DNA of 64,000 bases, taken from positions 1 to 64,000 of the forward strand of contig CAUDEF010000003.1 of assembly GCA_958448515.1 (NCBI GenBank), read 5' to 3'. Each line of letters opens with the position of its first letter. Position 1 is the stretch's first letter. Source of the DNA: an uncultured Phascolarctobacterium sp. (GTDB lineage Bacteria; Bacillota; Negativicutes; Acidaminococcales; Acidaminococcaceae). The translations under genes and the position numbers were made by a program. Shown piece by piece: positions 42,584 through 51,487 of this stretch. The notes under the pieces are model-generated. The model did no database searches. It saw nothing but the letters and a program-made list of their open reading frames with translations, and was not told the DNA's origin.

Positions 42584-44076
42584 GCAATATTTTTAATCTC
42601 TTCCCCGTATTAATATTTTTAATTTTTATGCTGGCAATAAGCATCTACATCCAGAAATCTTCCCGTGATGACCGAAAAAAAGATTTCGCCAAGGATTACT
42701 TCATCGGCGGACGTACTTTGGGCGGCTTTGTGCTGGCAATGACTACTGCAGCAACTTACAGCAGCGTAAGTACCTTTGTAGGCGGCCCCGGAATGGCCTG
42801 GATTATAGGTTACGGCTGGCTGTATATGGCTATTGTGCAGGTTGTGGTAATTTTTCTCGTTTTAGGTGTATTTGGCAAAAAAATTGCCCTTATTTCCAGA
42901 AGAATCGATGCTGTTACAGTAATTGATATTTTACGTGCCAGATACCATTCTGACGTACTTGCCAATCTTTCCGCTCTTGTTATTGTAGCCTTTTTCTGTG
43001 CAACCATGGTAGCTCAGTTTGTAGGCGCAGCCAAACTTTTTGAAGCGGTAACAGGTTTTTCCTATCTTACAGGTCTGACATTATTTGGCCTTATTGTAGT
43101 ATTTTACACAACAATAGGCGGATTTAAGGGTGTTGCTGTAACAGATTCAGTTTGTGCCATTGCCATGATTGTGGGGCTGTGCATTCTTATGGGAGCAATG
43201 ATGAAAACAGGCGGTGGCTTCAGCAATATTATGAGCTACATCAGTACCAGTCATCCTGATATGCTGGAACCATTTTCTGCCGGCAAAATGCCCATGTCTC
43301 TGTATATCAGCCAATGGCTTTTAGTTGGTATCTGTACTCTTGCTCTTCCGCAGTCCGTTGTACGTGGCATAAGCTTTAAAAACACACAGGCATTACACCG
43401 TGCTATGATTATAGGTACCATAGTTATCGGTGCCATGACCCTTGTGGCTACCTGGATTGGTGTTTTAAGCAAAGGAATTCTTACAGAACCTTTAACTGCT
43501 TATGGCAACAGTGTAGATAACATTACACCGCTTACCATAGTAAAAAGCATGGGTCCTTTCTGGGCAGGAGTTACTATTATCGGCCCCATAGCTGCAACTA
43601 TTTCTACAGTTTCTTCATTACTTTTAGCAGCCTCATCTTCTATTATCAAAGACATCTATATGCACAAACTTTCCAAACAGGGAATTGCTCCTGACAATAA
43701 TCGTATCCGTAAATTCAGTCTGGCGGCAACTATTATCCTTGGTCTTGCTGTCTATGTTATAGCAATTTCACCCCCAAGTGTTATCTGGCAAATAAACATG
43801 TTTGCTTTTGGCGGTCTGGAAACAGCATTTTTCTGGGTACTCATTTTTGGACTCTTCTGGCCTAACGCCAATAAGTACGGTGCTCTTGCCGCCATGGCAG
43901 GCGGTGTTATCGCCTATTGCCTGACCATGGCTCTAAAAATCAAATTCTTAGATTTACACCAGATTGTTATTGGCATGCTTTTCTCACTTATATTGTTCTT
44001 AATAGGCAACAGTATGGGAGCAAAGCCGGATCAGGAAACACTGAAGATATTTTTCCCTGAAAAATACGAAGATTAA
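42580..44076 (+). CDS. panF: Sodium/pantothenate symporter PanF
   Basis: A 498-residue member of the sodium-solute symporter family with about 13 membrane segments. Signatures: DYFIGGRTLGGFVLAMT, TYSSVSTFVGGPGMAW, TIGGFKGVAVTDSVCA and LPQSVVRGISFKNTQAL. The YhdT partner and these sequences favour pantothenate uptake over proline. Length is normal. It is coupled to yhdT. Pantothenate import would feed coenzyme A synthesis. Confidence 0.9.
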   Translation: MSNIFNLFPVLIFLIFMLAISIYIQKSSRDDRKKDFAKDYFIGGRTLGGFVLAMTTAATYSSVSTFVGGPGMAWIIGYGWLYMAIVQVVVIFLVLGVFGKKIALISRRIDAVTVIDILRARYHSDVLANLSALVIVAFFCATMVAQFVGAAKLFEAVTGFSYLTGLTLFGLIVVFYTTIGGFKGVAVTDSVCAIAMIVGLCILMGAMMKTGGGFSNIMSYISTSHPDMLEPFSAGKMPMSLYISQWLLVGICTLALPQSVVRGISFKNTQALHRAMIIGTIVIGAMTLVATWIGVLSKGILTEPLTAYGNSVDNITPLTIVKSMGPFWAGVTIIGPIAATISTVSSLLLAASSSIIKDIYMHKLSKQGIAPDNNRIRKFSLAATIILGLAVYVIAISPPSVIWQINMFAFGGLETAFFWVLIFGLFWPNANKYGALAAMAGGVIAYCLTMALKIKFLDLHQIVIGMLFSLILFLIGNSMGAKPDQETLKIFFPEKYED

Positions 44077-44085
44077 AAATATAAT

Positions 44086-44155
44086 ACACAGCTATAATCA
44101 AAGAGCTGTGTAAAAGAAAACCCTGAAATAGTTTGTAAAACTATTTCAGGGTTTT
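44086..44155. terminator. Double hairpin between panF and the GT39 gene
   Basis: The main terminator is an 18-bp perfect stem (44117-44134 with 44138-44155, loop GTA) with T-runs on both strands. A smaller hairpin, ACACAGCT (44086-44093) with AGCTGTGT (44104-44111), lies before it and has a U-rich tail only on the minus strand. Together they end panF and the nine-gene minus-strand run. Confidence 0.92.
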
Positions 44156-44173
44156 TATGTTTATTGTATCAAG

Positions 44174-45766
44174 TTATTTATTATTTTTAGTGTTAACAAC
44201 AACCGGTGCACTTTGCTCAAGCAGATAAATATCAGCGATTTCAGCTACTTCCTGCAGATTAGCAGGCTTTTCCTGATTATTTAACAATCTTCTGTACTCA
44301 AGTCCTCGAACCAGAAAATATTTATGTTCATCAGTTTTTAAAGCCTCTGCAAAAGCATTGGTCTTAGGAATCATCTCAACGCCGGGCTTTTCTGCGTAAT
44401 ACATAAAACCAGGCCGCAGGAATTTATCAACATAAATTGTTGTGCTCTGATTGCATTCCTGCTTATATACTGCACTTATATTCTTAACACTGAATCTGTC
44501 TGCTACTACGGGCAATAAAAAGGCAAAAACAACACACATAGTTACCATACCAGTAACAACATGCAGCCAGGCAGACAGCTGAATATCTCTGTAATACCAC
44601 AAACTAACACAGACAGCCGCACCTAACAGAATTGTTAAAATACCCAAAACAAGTCCGCCAAAAGCAAGTTCAGGCAGCTGCTGACCACCTATAATCCATC
44701 CTGCTCCCAGCAAAACGAACATAATACCACTGCCAATAATCCAATGATAAAAAGTTGTATTATGACGCAATTTCTGCATCATTCTGGAAATATTCCAGCC
44801 AATAATTATTGCCAAAGCCGGAAACATAGGCAAAATATATGATACAAGTTTTGTTTTGCAAATGGTAAAAAATACAAAAACAAAAATCCACCATACATGG
44901 GTAAACATTAAAACACGCATATCGTCAATACGGCTTTCACTGATAGACGCCTTAACTGACTGCACCAAAAGTCCGGTCCATGGGAATAAGCCCAAAATAA
45001 CTACCGGAAAATAATACCAGAAAGTTACACGACTTGCATGTTCAGGCGTTGTAAATCTGGTAACGTTATGAAATCCAAGAAAGGTATTGATAAACTCCAT
45101 GCCATGCACAGTATACATAAGGTAATACCATGGTCCGGCAACAAGAAAATACAAAATCAATCCACGAATAACATGCATGCGCAAAATCTCGCGTAACTGA
45201 CCCATAAACAGAAGGTACAGGAAAATAATAGTACCTGGAAAAACTATGCCTATAGGACCTTTAACAACTGTAGCAAGACCCATTGCAATATACATAAGCC
45301 AATAACGTCTGTGCAGGAAACACAGCAGCGCTGCCGTCATGAAAAACAATAAACTCGTATCAGTAACAGCAGCTTTACTCATATAAAAGAACTGAATGCA
45401 GCTTGTCAGAACCATTGCTGACCAAAAGCCGGCGCGTTCATTAAATAACTTTGTTACAGAAAAATACATCATCACCGATGTTAATGTTCCCATTAAAGCC
45501 GCCGGAAATCTTGCCGCAAATTCCCCATCACCAAAAATTTTAAAAGCTATGGCAACCAGCCAGTAATACATAGGCGGTTTATCGTACCAGTAGTCTCCAT
45601 ATATTCTTGGTGACAAAAAATCTCCTGTCTGAATCATTTCTCTTGCTGTTTCAGCATAAACAGGCTCATCCGGATCCAGTAACGGAACTCCGCCAATACC
45701 AAAAAACAAAGTAAAAATAGTTACTGCAGCTAATATAAATAAACTGCTTTTTTCTATTTGCTTCAT
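44174..45766 (-). CDS. GT39-family (ArnT-like) lipid glycosyltransferase
   Basis: A 530-residue inner-membrane protein with about 11-12 segments. The family motif LLDPDEPVYAETAREM (catalytic Asp-Glu) is in the first outer loop, followed by WYDKPPMYYWLVA. ArnT-type enzymes move a sugar from undecaprenyl phosphate to lipid A or another envelope lipid on the periplasmic side. The soluble C-terminal tail ends in SAPVVVNTKNNK. Its ATG overlaps the epimerase stop (TAATG). The exact sugar is unknown. Confidence 0.88.
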   Translation of the reverse strand: MKQIEKSSLFILAAVTIFTLFFGIGGVPLLDPDEPVYAETAREMIQTGDFLSPRIYGDYWYDKPPMYYWLVAIAFKIFGDGEFAARFPAALMGTLTSVMMYFSVTKLFNERAGFWSAMVLTSCIQFFYMSKAAVTDTSLLFFMTAALLCFLHRRYWLMYIAMGLATVVKGPIGIVFPGTIIFLYLLFMGQLREILRMHVIRGLILYFLVAGPWYYLMYTVHGMEFINTFLGFHNVTRFTTPEHASRVTFWYYFPVVILGLFPWTGLLVQSVKASISESRIDDMRVLMFTHVWWIFVFVFFTICKTKLVSYILPMFPALAIIIGWNISRMMQKLRHNTTFYHWIIGSGIMFVLLGAGWIIGGQQLPELAFGGLVLGILTILLGAAVCVSLWYYRDIQLSAWLHVVTGMVTMCVVFAFLLPVVADRFSVKNISAVYKQECNQSTTIYVDKFLRPGFMYYAEKPGVEMIPKTNAFAEALKTDEHKYFLVRGLEYRRLLNNQEKPANLQEVAEIADIYLLEQSAPVVVNTKNNK

Positions 45767-46695
45767 TACTCAACCTCTTCCGTTGCTTTTACATAATCGT
45801 AATAAGTACGTTTAATACCTTCCTGAAGATCTGTTTGCGGAACAAAACCCAAAACATCACTGCACATATCATTTGCCAAAACAGAGCGGTAAATATCACC
45901 CTCTCTGACACTGCCATATGTTACCGGAACAGTTTTTCCTGTTGCAGCCGCAAAAGCTTCAATCAGTTCATTCAGCGAAGTTTCTTTTTGCGTAGAAATA
46001 TTAATAATATGATATCCACTTATCTTAACTGCAGCCAGTAAAGCTTTAGAGACATCACCGGCATAAACAAAATCTCTTGTCTGAGTACCATCACCAAAAA
46101 CAGTAACGCCCTCACCTTTAGCAAGAAGCTTGCAAAAAATGCTTACAACACCGCCTTCACCGCCGGCTCCCTGTCTTTCTCCATACACATTGGCAAAACG
46201 AAGCACAGCAGCATTGATACCATAGAGTTCATTGTACAATCTAAGATAATGCTCACTGGTCATTTTGGTTATACCGTAAAATGATGTGGGGCAAAGGCTT
46301 TCACTCTCACGCAGGGGAACGTTTTCATTATCTCCATATACTGCAGCACTGGAAGAAAAAACAATATTTTTCACACCATACTTACGACAGTTTTCCAGTA
46401 TATTTACAAGTCCCATTAAATTAATATCGCAATCTTCGGCAGGAAATTTCAAGGAATACGGAACCATGGTCTGCGCTGCAAGATGAATAACTGCATCAAA
46501 CTTTTCAGCAGAAAATATATCGCTAAGATCATCGCGAATATCTCTTTTGATAAACGAAAATTTTTCCGGAATATTTTTTATATCACCTGTTGTAAGATTA
46601 TCCAGCACAACAACAGATACATCTTTTTTATCCGTAAGCAATTCCAATAAGTGGGATCCTATAAAACCGGCTCCTCCGGTCACAAGAATTTTCAC
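45766..46695 (-). CDS. NAD-dependent sugar-nucleotide epimerase (GalE-like)
   Basis: A 309-residue short-chain dehydrogenase/reductase. Rossmann motif TGGAGFIGSHL at the N-terminus; SSSAAVYGDN and the catalytic Tyr-Lys pair in SFYGITKMTSEHY. It most resembles UDP-glucose/UDP-N-acetylglucosamine 4-epimerases. The start is GTG, overlapping the stop of the flippase-like gene (GTGA). It probably prepares the sugar used by the GT39 enzyme next to it. Confidence 0.9.
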   Translation of the reverse strand: MKILVTGGAGFIGSHLLELLTDKKDVSVVVLDNLTTGDIKNIPEKFSFIKRDIRDDLSDIFSAEKFDAVIHLAAQTMVPYSLKFPAEDCDINLMGLVNILENCRKYGVKNIVFSSSAAVYGDNENVPLRESESLCPTSFYGITKMTSEHYLRLYNELYGINAAVLRFANVYGERQGAGGEGGVVSIFCKLLAKGEGVTVFGDGTQTRDFVYAGDVSKALLAAVKISGYHIINISTQKETSLNELIEAFAAATGKTVPVTYGSVREGDIYRSVLANDMCSDVLGFVPQTDLQEGIKRTYYDYVKATEEVE

Positions 46696-47693
46696 TTCTT
46701 TTTCCCTCCTAAATTTGTCATGGCCAAAACATTAGCTCCAAAAGCACGTATAGAAACAAATGCTCCCAGCAGAAACGGCAGATACTCAGCAGTAAATCGC
46801 CACAAAACTGCCATTATACCGTCAACCCCATGGGGCAAAATATTAGAAAACAGCACAACAAAGCCGGCTTCTGCAATACCACTGCCGCCAGGAGTAGGTG
46901 AAAAATACAAAACAAGATTTAAAAGGATCATTCTCCCCATAACTTGCATCAGATCAAAATCAATATTCAATCCTGTAAAAAACGCTGGCACAGTAGCATA
47001 AATAAACAGCAGGCTTAAGCCAGATTCTATAAATGCTTTTAAAACACGAAATGGATTTTTACCAATAATAATAAAAGCATGTTTGAACTCATTATACCAG
47101 ATAAAGCAATTACGCCTTGTAGCATAAGAGAATTTTTTCGTAGCAACATACAACCATTTTTCAGGATACTTAGTACGCATCAGAAAAAAAGCTGTTATCG
47201 GAAGCATGACAAATAAAACAGATACTACCGTAATAACAGAAGGTGGCATCCATTTGCCAATATCACCATCATGGTGCAGTACATAAGGAACAATCAAAAT
47301 AAGAAAAACTATCGACATAATAGTTCGTACCAAAACAACTACAGTCGCTTTGGCAACCGGAACGCCGGCTTTTTTCATAAACATTATCTGAGCAATGGCA
47401 CCGCCGCTTGCTCCAGGTGTCACCAAGGCCAGAAAATAATTGCTCAGCACAACATTAACTACCTGCCGCACAGGCAATTTTTCATCTGTTATATCAGCAA
47501 GAGTCTTCAGCCTCAGCCCATCAAAAAATAAACCTGTTGCCAAGCATCCCAAAGCAAGAATAATGCAGTCCGGCTCGAACATTGTTAAATACTCTACGGC
47601 TCTGATATCAAAAGTAAAATAAATTACCGCAGCCGATATAAGTACAACAAATAAAAACAGTGCGCACAACCTGACCAGTAATTTTTTTGTCAT
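46692..47693 (-). CDS. Flippase-like membrane protein (lysylphosphatidylglycerol synthase TM family)
   Basis: A 333-residue protein with about eight membrane segments and no catalytic domain, matching the LPG_synthase_TM (UPF0104) family. Typical are NYFLALVTPGASGGAIAQI, with its charged-free GASGG turn, and LYFSPTPGGSGIAEAG near the C-terminus. Members are proposed to move lipids across membranes. It begins directly after the YdjC gene stop and overlaps the epimerase gene. The cassette suggests a lipid carrier-sugar or lipid A precursor as its cargo. Confidence 0.87.
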   Translation of the reverse strand: MTKKLLVRLCALFLFVVLISAAVIYFTFDIRAVEYLTMFEPDCIILALGCLATGLFFDGLRLKTLADITDEKLPVRQVVNVVLSNYFLALVTPGASGGAIAQIMFMKKAGVPVAKATVVVLVRTIMSIVFLILIVPYVLHHDGDIGKWMPPSVITVVSVLFVMLPITAFFLMRTKYPEKWLYVATKKFSYATRRNCFIWYNEFKHAFIIIGKNPFRVLKAFIESGLSLLFIYATVPAFFTGLNIDFDLMQVMGRMILLNLVLYFSPTPGGSGIAEAGFVVLFSNILPHGVDGIMAVLWRFTAEYLPFLLGAFVSIRAFGANVLAMTNLGGKKK

Positions 47694-48545
47694 TTAAATC
47701 AAACCACCAAAGTTTATTAAAGATATATTATTTTTCTTTAACAAACATTTATTTTCCGGGTTTAGAAAAGCATTCAGCTCATCCTCCCAATGATACTCCC
47801 ATGCAAAATTTTTAGCCAGTACATCATTACGCATTCCAGGATGGGTCATAATCTCACTTACACCATCCGGCAAAGATTCCAATATATTACCAACCAGCTT
47901 TGCATTAAGATTACCTCCTGCCAGCATACCAAAAAAATGCTCCGGGTATTTTAATCCTGCTTTATCAGCATTTCTTTTTGCCATAGCAGCACAAAAACTG
48001 AGACCGCAGCGTCCTATTTTGCGGCCTGCTCCAGCCTTAAATCCACCATTGAAAAAATAGCTTTCATGGGGATTGCGTATACATTTTATGTGATATTCAC
48101 TGCACAACTTTACTACCAGCTTATTAATTCCCGGCAAAACATGTGTATGCTGATGACTATCAGCATGAGTAACTTTAACACCATTACTTAAAATATTTTC
48201 TATCTGCCCACGCAATTCCGCTTCAATTTGAGCAAGACTGATTTTTCCACTATAAAAATATTTAGCAAAAGCTGCATAATCAGGTAAAAAAAGACCATTG
48301 TCATCAACAAGATTTCCAAGCTTACCTTTTGGTAATACCGATCTGACACTACCAACTAATGTCAGATGAATTCCAACGCCTAAGCCGGGATTGGCAGATA
48401 ACTGATTAAGAGCATCTTCATAAGCCGGAGCACTGCACATCAAAGAAGTACTTGTTATAAAACCTTCTCTGTATCCTTTTATGATACCATTATTTATTTG
48501 TGTATGTAAACCAAAATCATCAGCATTAACAATAAGCTGCTTCAA
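47694..48545 (-). CDS. YdjC/ChbG-HpnK family deacetylase
   Basis: A 283-residue carbohydrate deacetylase. Motifs: NADDFGLHTQIN (metal Asp), GIHLTLVGSVR (His) and THADSHQHTHVLPGI (His pair). ChbG removes acetyl groups from chitobiose; HpnK acts on N-acetylglucosaminyl lipids in hopanoid synthesis. With a GT39 enzyme, an epimerase and a flippase beside it, an envelope lipid sugar is the better guess. The start is TTG 48545 after GGTGGTGAT. It lies 19 bases after rnhC. Confidence 0.88.
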   Translation of the reverse strand: MKQLIVNADDFGLHTQINNGIIKGYREGFITSTSLMCSAPAYEDALNQLSANPGLGVGIHLTLVGSVRSVLPKGKLGNLVDDNGLFLPDYAAFAKYFYSGKISLAQIEAELRGQIENILSNGVKVTHADSHQHTHVLPGINKLVVKLCSEYHIKCIRNPHESYFFNGGFKAGAGRKIGRCGLSFCAAMAKRNADKAGLKYPEHFFGMLAGGNLNAKLVGNILESLPDGVSEIMTHPGMRNDVLAKNFAWEYHWEDELNAFLNPENKCLLKKNNISLINFGGLI

Positions 48546-48564
48546 TTGTTATCACCACCATACA

Positions 48565-49464
48565 TTATATTTTTTGATAGTTTGCAAAGTGCAGCTTCAC
48601 ATAATCATTTAAAGCGTCCTTACCAAATTTTTCAGCTAACAGGCGAGCTGCGTCTGTTGCCAAGGCACTGCCGCCTTTTGGCAGTTCCATTTCAGCTTGG
48701 TTTGACAACGCTTCCATTGTACGCAAAAATTTTGCTCTTGCAAGCACAGAAGCAGCTGCTACTGCCATATTACTTTCTGCTCGTGGCTGCTGGCGAAATT
48801 CAATACCTGGGAATTTATTTTTCAGTGCATTTACTACTTCGTCAGAAGGTGTAAACTGATCTATCAAAGCACCTTCACAATCAGTTCTTTTACTGATAGC
48901 CTCGCTTAAGGCAGCAATATGACCCAAGCCCAGCAATTTATTTAAGTTGCCACCAGTATTTTTAACCTGCTGATATCTGTAATTATACACTGCAGGCTTA
49001 AGTTCCAATACAGAATATGCTAAAGCACTATCCATAATTACCTCTTCCAGCTCAGTAATTTTTTTATCAGTAAGTGCCTTGCAATCCTTCACTCCGGCAT
49101 CTTCTAATTTTTTTGCTGCACCGTCATCAAGAACAACAGCTGCCACAACAAGAGAACCAAAAAAATCACCTTTTCCTGATTCATCGCTGCCAGCCCATAC
49201 CTTATACTTTTTCTCTCCCGCAGTTTGTTTTAAATCAGTTCCGCATACTGCGTGTTCAAGCCTGTTACGCAAACAGCCGTTACTGCCTGCCCAAACATAT
49301 TTTCTTCCCTTTTTGCCGTTGTAAATAGTCAGTACAACTTTTTCTTTATTTTCCAGCAGAGTAAACTGATAACCATAAGGAACCGCTTTTTCTTTATCTA
49401 TAGCTTCAGCTACACCTAAAATCTTATATCTCACATCATCAATATACTGAGAAAAGCTGTCCAT
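48565..49464 (-). CDS. rnhC: Ribonuclease HIII
   Basis: A 299-residue RNase H that cuts RNA in RNA-DNA hybrids. The TBP-like N-terminal substrate-binding domain (1-90) is followed by AGSDESGKGDFFGSLVVAA, whose DES-type active site marks RNase HIII, and ALIDQFTPSDEV. Full length. It starts on the larC stop (TAATG). Its place between nickel-cofactor and envelope genes seems unrelated to either. RNase HII is also present in this window. Confidence 0.94.
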   Translation of the reverse strand: MDSFSQYIDDVRYKILGVAEAIDKEKAVPYGYQFTLLENKEKVVLTIYNGKKGRKYVWAGSNGCLRNRLEHAVCGTDLKQTAGEKKYKVWAGSDESGKGDFFGSLVVAAVVLDDGAAKKLEDAGVKDCKALTDKKITELEEVIMDSALAYSVLELKPAVYNYRYQQVKNTGGNLNKLLGLGHIAALSEAISKRTDCEGALIDQFTPSDEVVNALKNKFPGIEFRQQPRAESNMAVAAASVLARAKFLRTMEALSNQAEMELPKGGSALATDAARLLAEKFGKDALNDYVKLHFANYQKI

Positions 49465-50720
49465 TATTTTTCATCCTTTACTGCACTCAAAGCAACATCC
49501 ATAACCTTTTTTAAGGGAAGATTTGCTTTTTCTGCAACAATTTTGCATGACTCGTATTCAGGAGCCGCATGAACAATTTTACCGTCGTAAATTGCAGATT
49601 TTATTTTAATTGATCCAAACTCTGTTTCAACATCACTGAACTCACGCTGCAAAACTTTACGCTGTAATCTACTAAACCTTAATCCCAAAGTAGATGTTTC
49701 AGTAAATACAATTTCTGCTAATGTATCAAAAATCTTTTCATCTGCCAGGAAAGACAGCTTATATGCGGGACGATTTTTTTTCATAACAATAGGCTCAGCC
49801 CATGCATCAAGAGCACCTGCTGCCAGCAGCCTGTCGATGGTATAACCCAAAATTTCGCCGCTGATGTCATCAATATTGCAAGCAGCTTCTACGACCTGTT
49901 CAGACTGCTCACAGACATAACCAAAATACATACGTAAAACATTAGGAATTTTTACCTCACGCGTTCCGGCACCATAAGCAATTTTTTCGCTTACAAAACT
50001 CTCCGGAATGATTTCCACTGCTTCAGCCAGAACTTTTACAAGGGCAGCACCCGTCGGGGTAGTCATTTCTTTATCAACAATTCCCTGCTGCTGGGGTAAT
50101 CCCTGCAGCAACTCAGCAGTTGCAGGAGCCGGAACAGGCATCAGCCCGTGTGCACATTCAACAAACCCAAAACCGGTAGTTATTTTACCAACATACACTC
50201 TATTAATTTTCAGATATTCAAGGCCAAGAAGACATCCTACAATATCAATTATTGTATCAATGGCTCCTACTTCATGAAAATGAACTTCTTCCAGAGTCTT
50301 TCCATGAACTTTGGCTTCTGCTTCTGCAATAGCAGTAAACACAGCTCCTGCCTTATTTTTAATGCTGTCTGATAAATCAGAACTATTGATAATATGCATA
50401 ATATCATGCAGGTTTCTGTGTTTATGGTGATGAACATGCAGATGCTGCTCGCTGTGACCATGACTGTGCTCATGGTTATGTACATGCTCGTGCTGATGTT
50501 CTTCATGATGATGCACATGTTCGTCACTTAATAAAACATTGAAATAAGTAGCTTCAATACCTGATTTATTCACTTTATGACAAAGAAGTTTGTAATCACC
50601 AATGTTTAGCTTACGCAATTCCTCTTTCAGAATCTCCAATGGAAATCCTGCATCAATTAAAGCACCTAAAAGCATATTGCCGCTGATGCCTGCAAATGTA
50701 TCCAAATATATTGCTTTCAT
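49464..50720 (-). CDS. larC: Nickel-pincer cofactor insertion protein LarC
   Basis: A 418-residue CTP-dependent nickel insertase for the pyridinium bis-thiocarboxylate mononucleotide cofactor of lactate racemase-type enzymes. It begins DTFAGISGNMLLGALIDAGF. A His-rich block at about residues 70-103 carries 20 or so histidines, likely to store or bind nickel. Later motifs are VHFHEVGAIDTIIDIVG, TTPTGAALVKVL and NIDDISGEILG. It is one continuous frame; no LarC1/LarC2 frameshift is needed. It follows larB by four bases. LarA and LarE are not in the window. Confidence 0.94.
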   Translation of the reverse strand: MKAIYLDTFAGISGNMLLGALIDAGFPLEILKEELRKLNIGDYKLLCHKVNKSGIEATYFNVLLSDEHVHHHEEHQHEHVHNHEHSHGHSEQHLHVHHHKHRNLHDIMHIINSSDLSDSIKNKAGAVFTAIAEAEAKVHGKTLEEVHFHEVGAIDTIIDIVGCLLGLEYLKINRVYVGKITTGFGFVECAHGLMPVPAPATAELLQGLPQQQGIVDKEMTTPTGAALVKVLAEAVEIIPESFVSEKIAYGAGTREVKIPNVLRMYFGYVCEQSEQVVEAACNIDDISGEILGYTIDRLLAAGALDAWAEPIVMKKNRPAYKLSFLADEKIFDTLAEIVFTETSTLGLRFSRLQRKVLQREFSDVETEFGSIKIKSAIYDGKIVHAAPEYESCKIVAEKANLPLKKVMDVALSAVKDEK

Positions 50721-50724
50721 GAAT

Positions 50725-51474
50725 TCACCTCATATGATTTATAATGCTGGCTAATCTGCCGGCGCCAAAGCCATTATCGATATTCACTACAGCAACCCCG
50801 GCACTGCAGCTGTTAAGCATACCTAAAAGAGGAGCCAAGCCATTAAAATTAGCACCATATCCTACACTGGTAGGAACTGCGATTACCGGCTTATCTACCA
50901 GTCCGCCTATAACGCTTGCCAAAGCACCTTCCATCCCGGCAACAACAATTATAACGTTCGCCTTACTTATCAGCTCCATTTTGGCAAACAGCCTGTGAAT
51001 TCCTGCAACACCAACATCATAAATACATTCAACTTTATTGCCCATCAACTCAGCTGTAACAGCAGCTTCCTGCGCAACCGGAATATCGCTTGTTCCGGCT
51101 GTTATAACAGCAATAAATCTTTCAGGATCTTTATAAAGAGGCTCTCTTTCAAGTACAACGGCTCTGGCTTCTTTATAATATTTTACATCGCTTACCTTTT
51201 TTTTAATAGCAGCGAATACTTTTTCATCCGCTCTCGTAGCCAATACATTACTGCTAATCTGGCTCATTTTTTCCATTATTTCAGAACACTGTTCAGGAGT
51301 TTTGCCGGCACAATAGATTACCTCAGGAAATCCCTGCCGTCTGTCACGATCTGTATCAATCTTAGCAAAACCAAGATCAACAAACTGAATATTCCTTATT
51401 TTTTCAGCCGTTTCTTCTGCAGTAATATGACCTGCTTTAAACTCATTCAAAATATCTAAAACACTGTTTTTCAT
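50725..51474 (-). CDS. larB: Nickel-pincer cofactor synthase LarB
   Basis: A 249-residue carboxylase/hydrolase that makes pyridinium-3,5-biscarboxylate mononucleotide from nicotinate adenine dinucleotide. The C-terminal half is PurE-like: ITAGTSDIPVAQEA, IIVVAGMEGALASVIGG and VPTSVGYGANFNGLAPLLGM. The N-terminal half carries ILNEFKAGHITAEE. It lies 13 bases after the RND pump gene and four before larC. Confidence 0.94.
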   Translation of the reverse strand: MKNSVLDILNEFKAGHITAEETAEKIRNIQFVDLGFAKIDTDRDRRQGFPEVIYCAGKTPEQCSEIMEKMSQISSNVLATRADEKVFAAIKKKVSDVKYYKEARAVVLEREPLYKDPERFIAVITAGTSDIPVAQEAAVTAELMGNKVECIYDVGVAGIHRLFAKMELISKANVIIVVAGMEGALASVIGGLVDKPVIAVPTSVGYGANFNGLAPLLGMLNSCSAGVAVVNIDNGFGAGRLASIINHMR

Positions 51475-51487
51475 AAATTATTCCTGA

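Noticed and set aside
50267..50527. Met/Ile-rich frame overlapping larC
   Set aside because: It is the out-of-frame reading of the His-rich block (CAT repeats) of larC, not a gene or a LarC1/LarC2 frameshift product.
50400..50530. Short tandem CAT/ATG repeats that might be a DNA repeat array
   Set aside because: They encode the His-rich segment of LarC and are irregular at the DNA level; there is no CRISPR-like spacer pattern.
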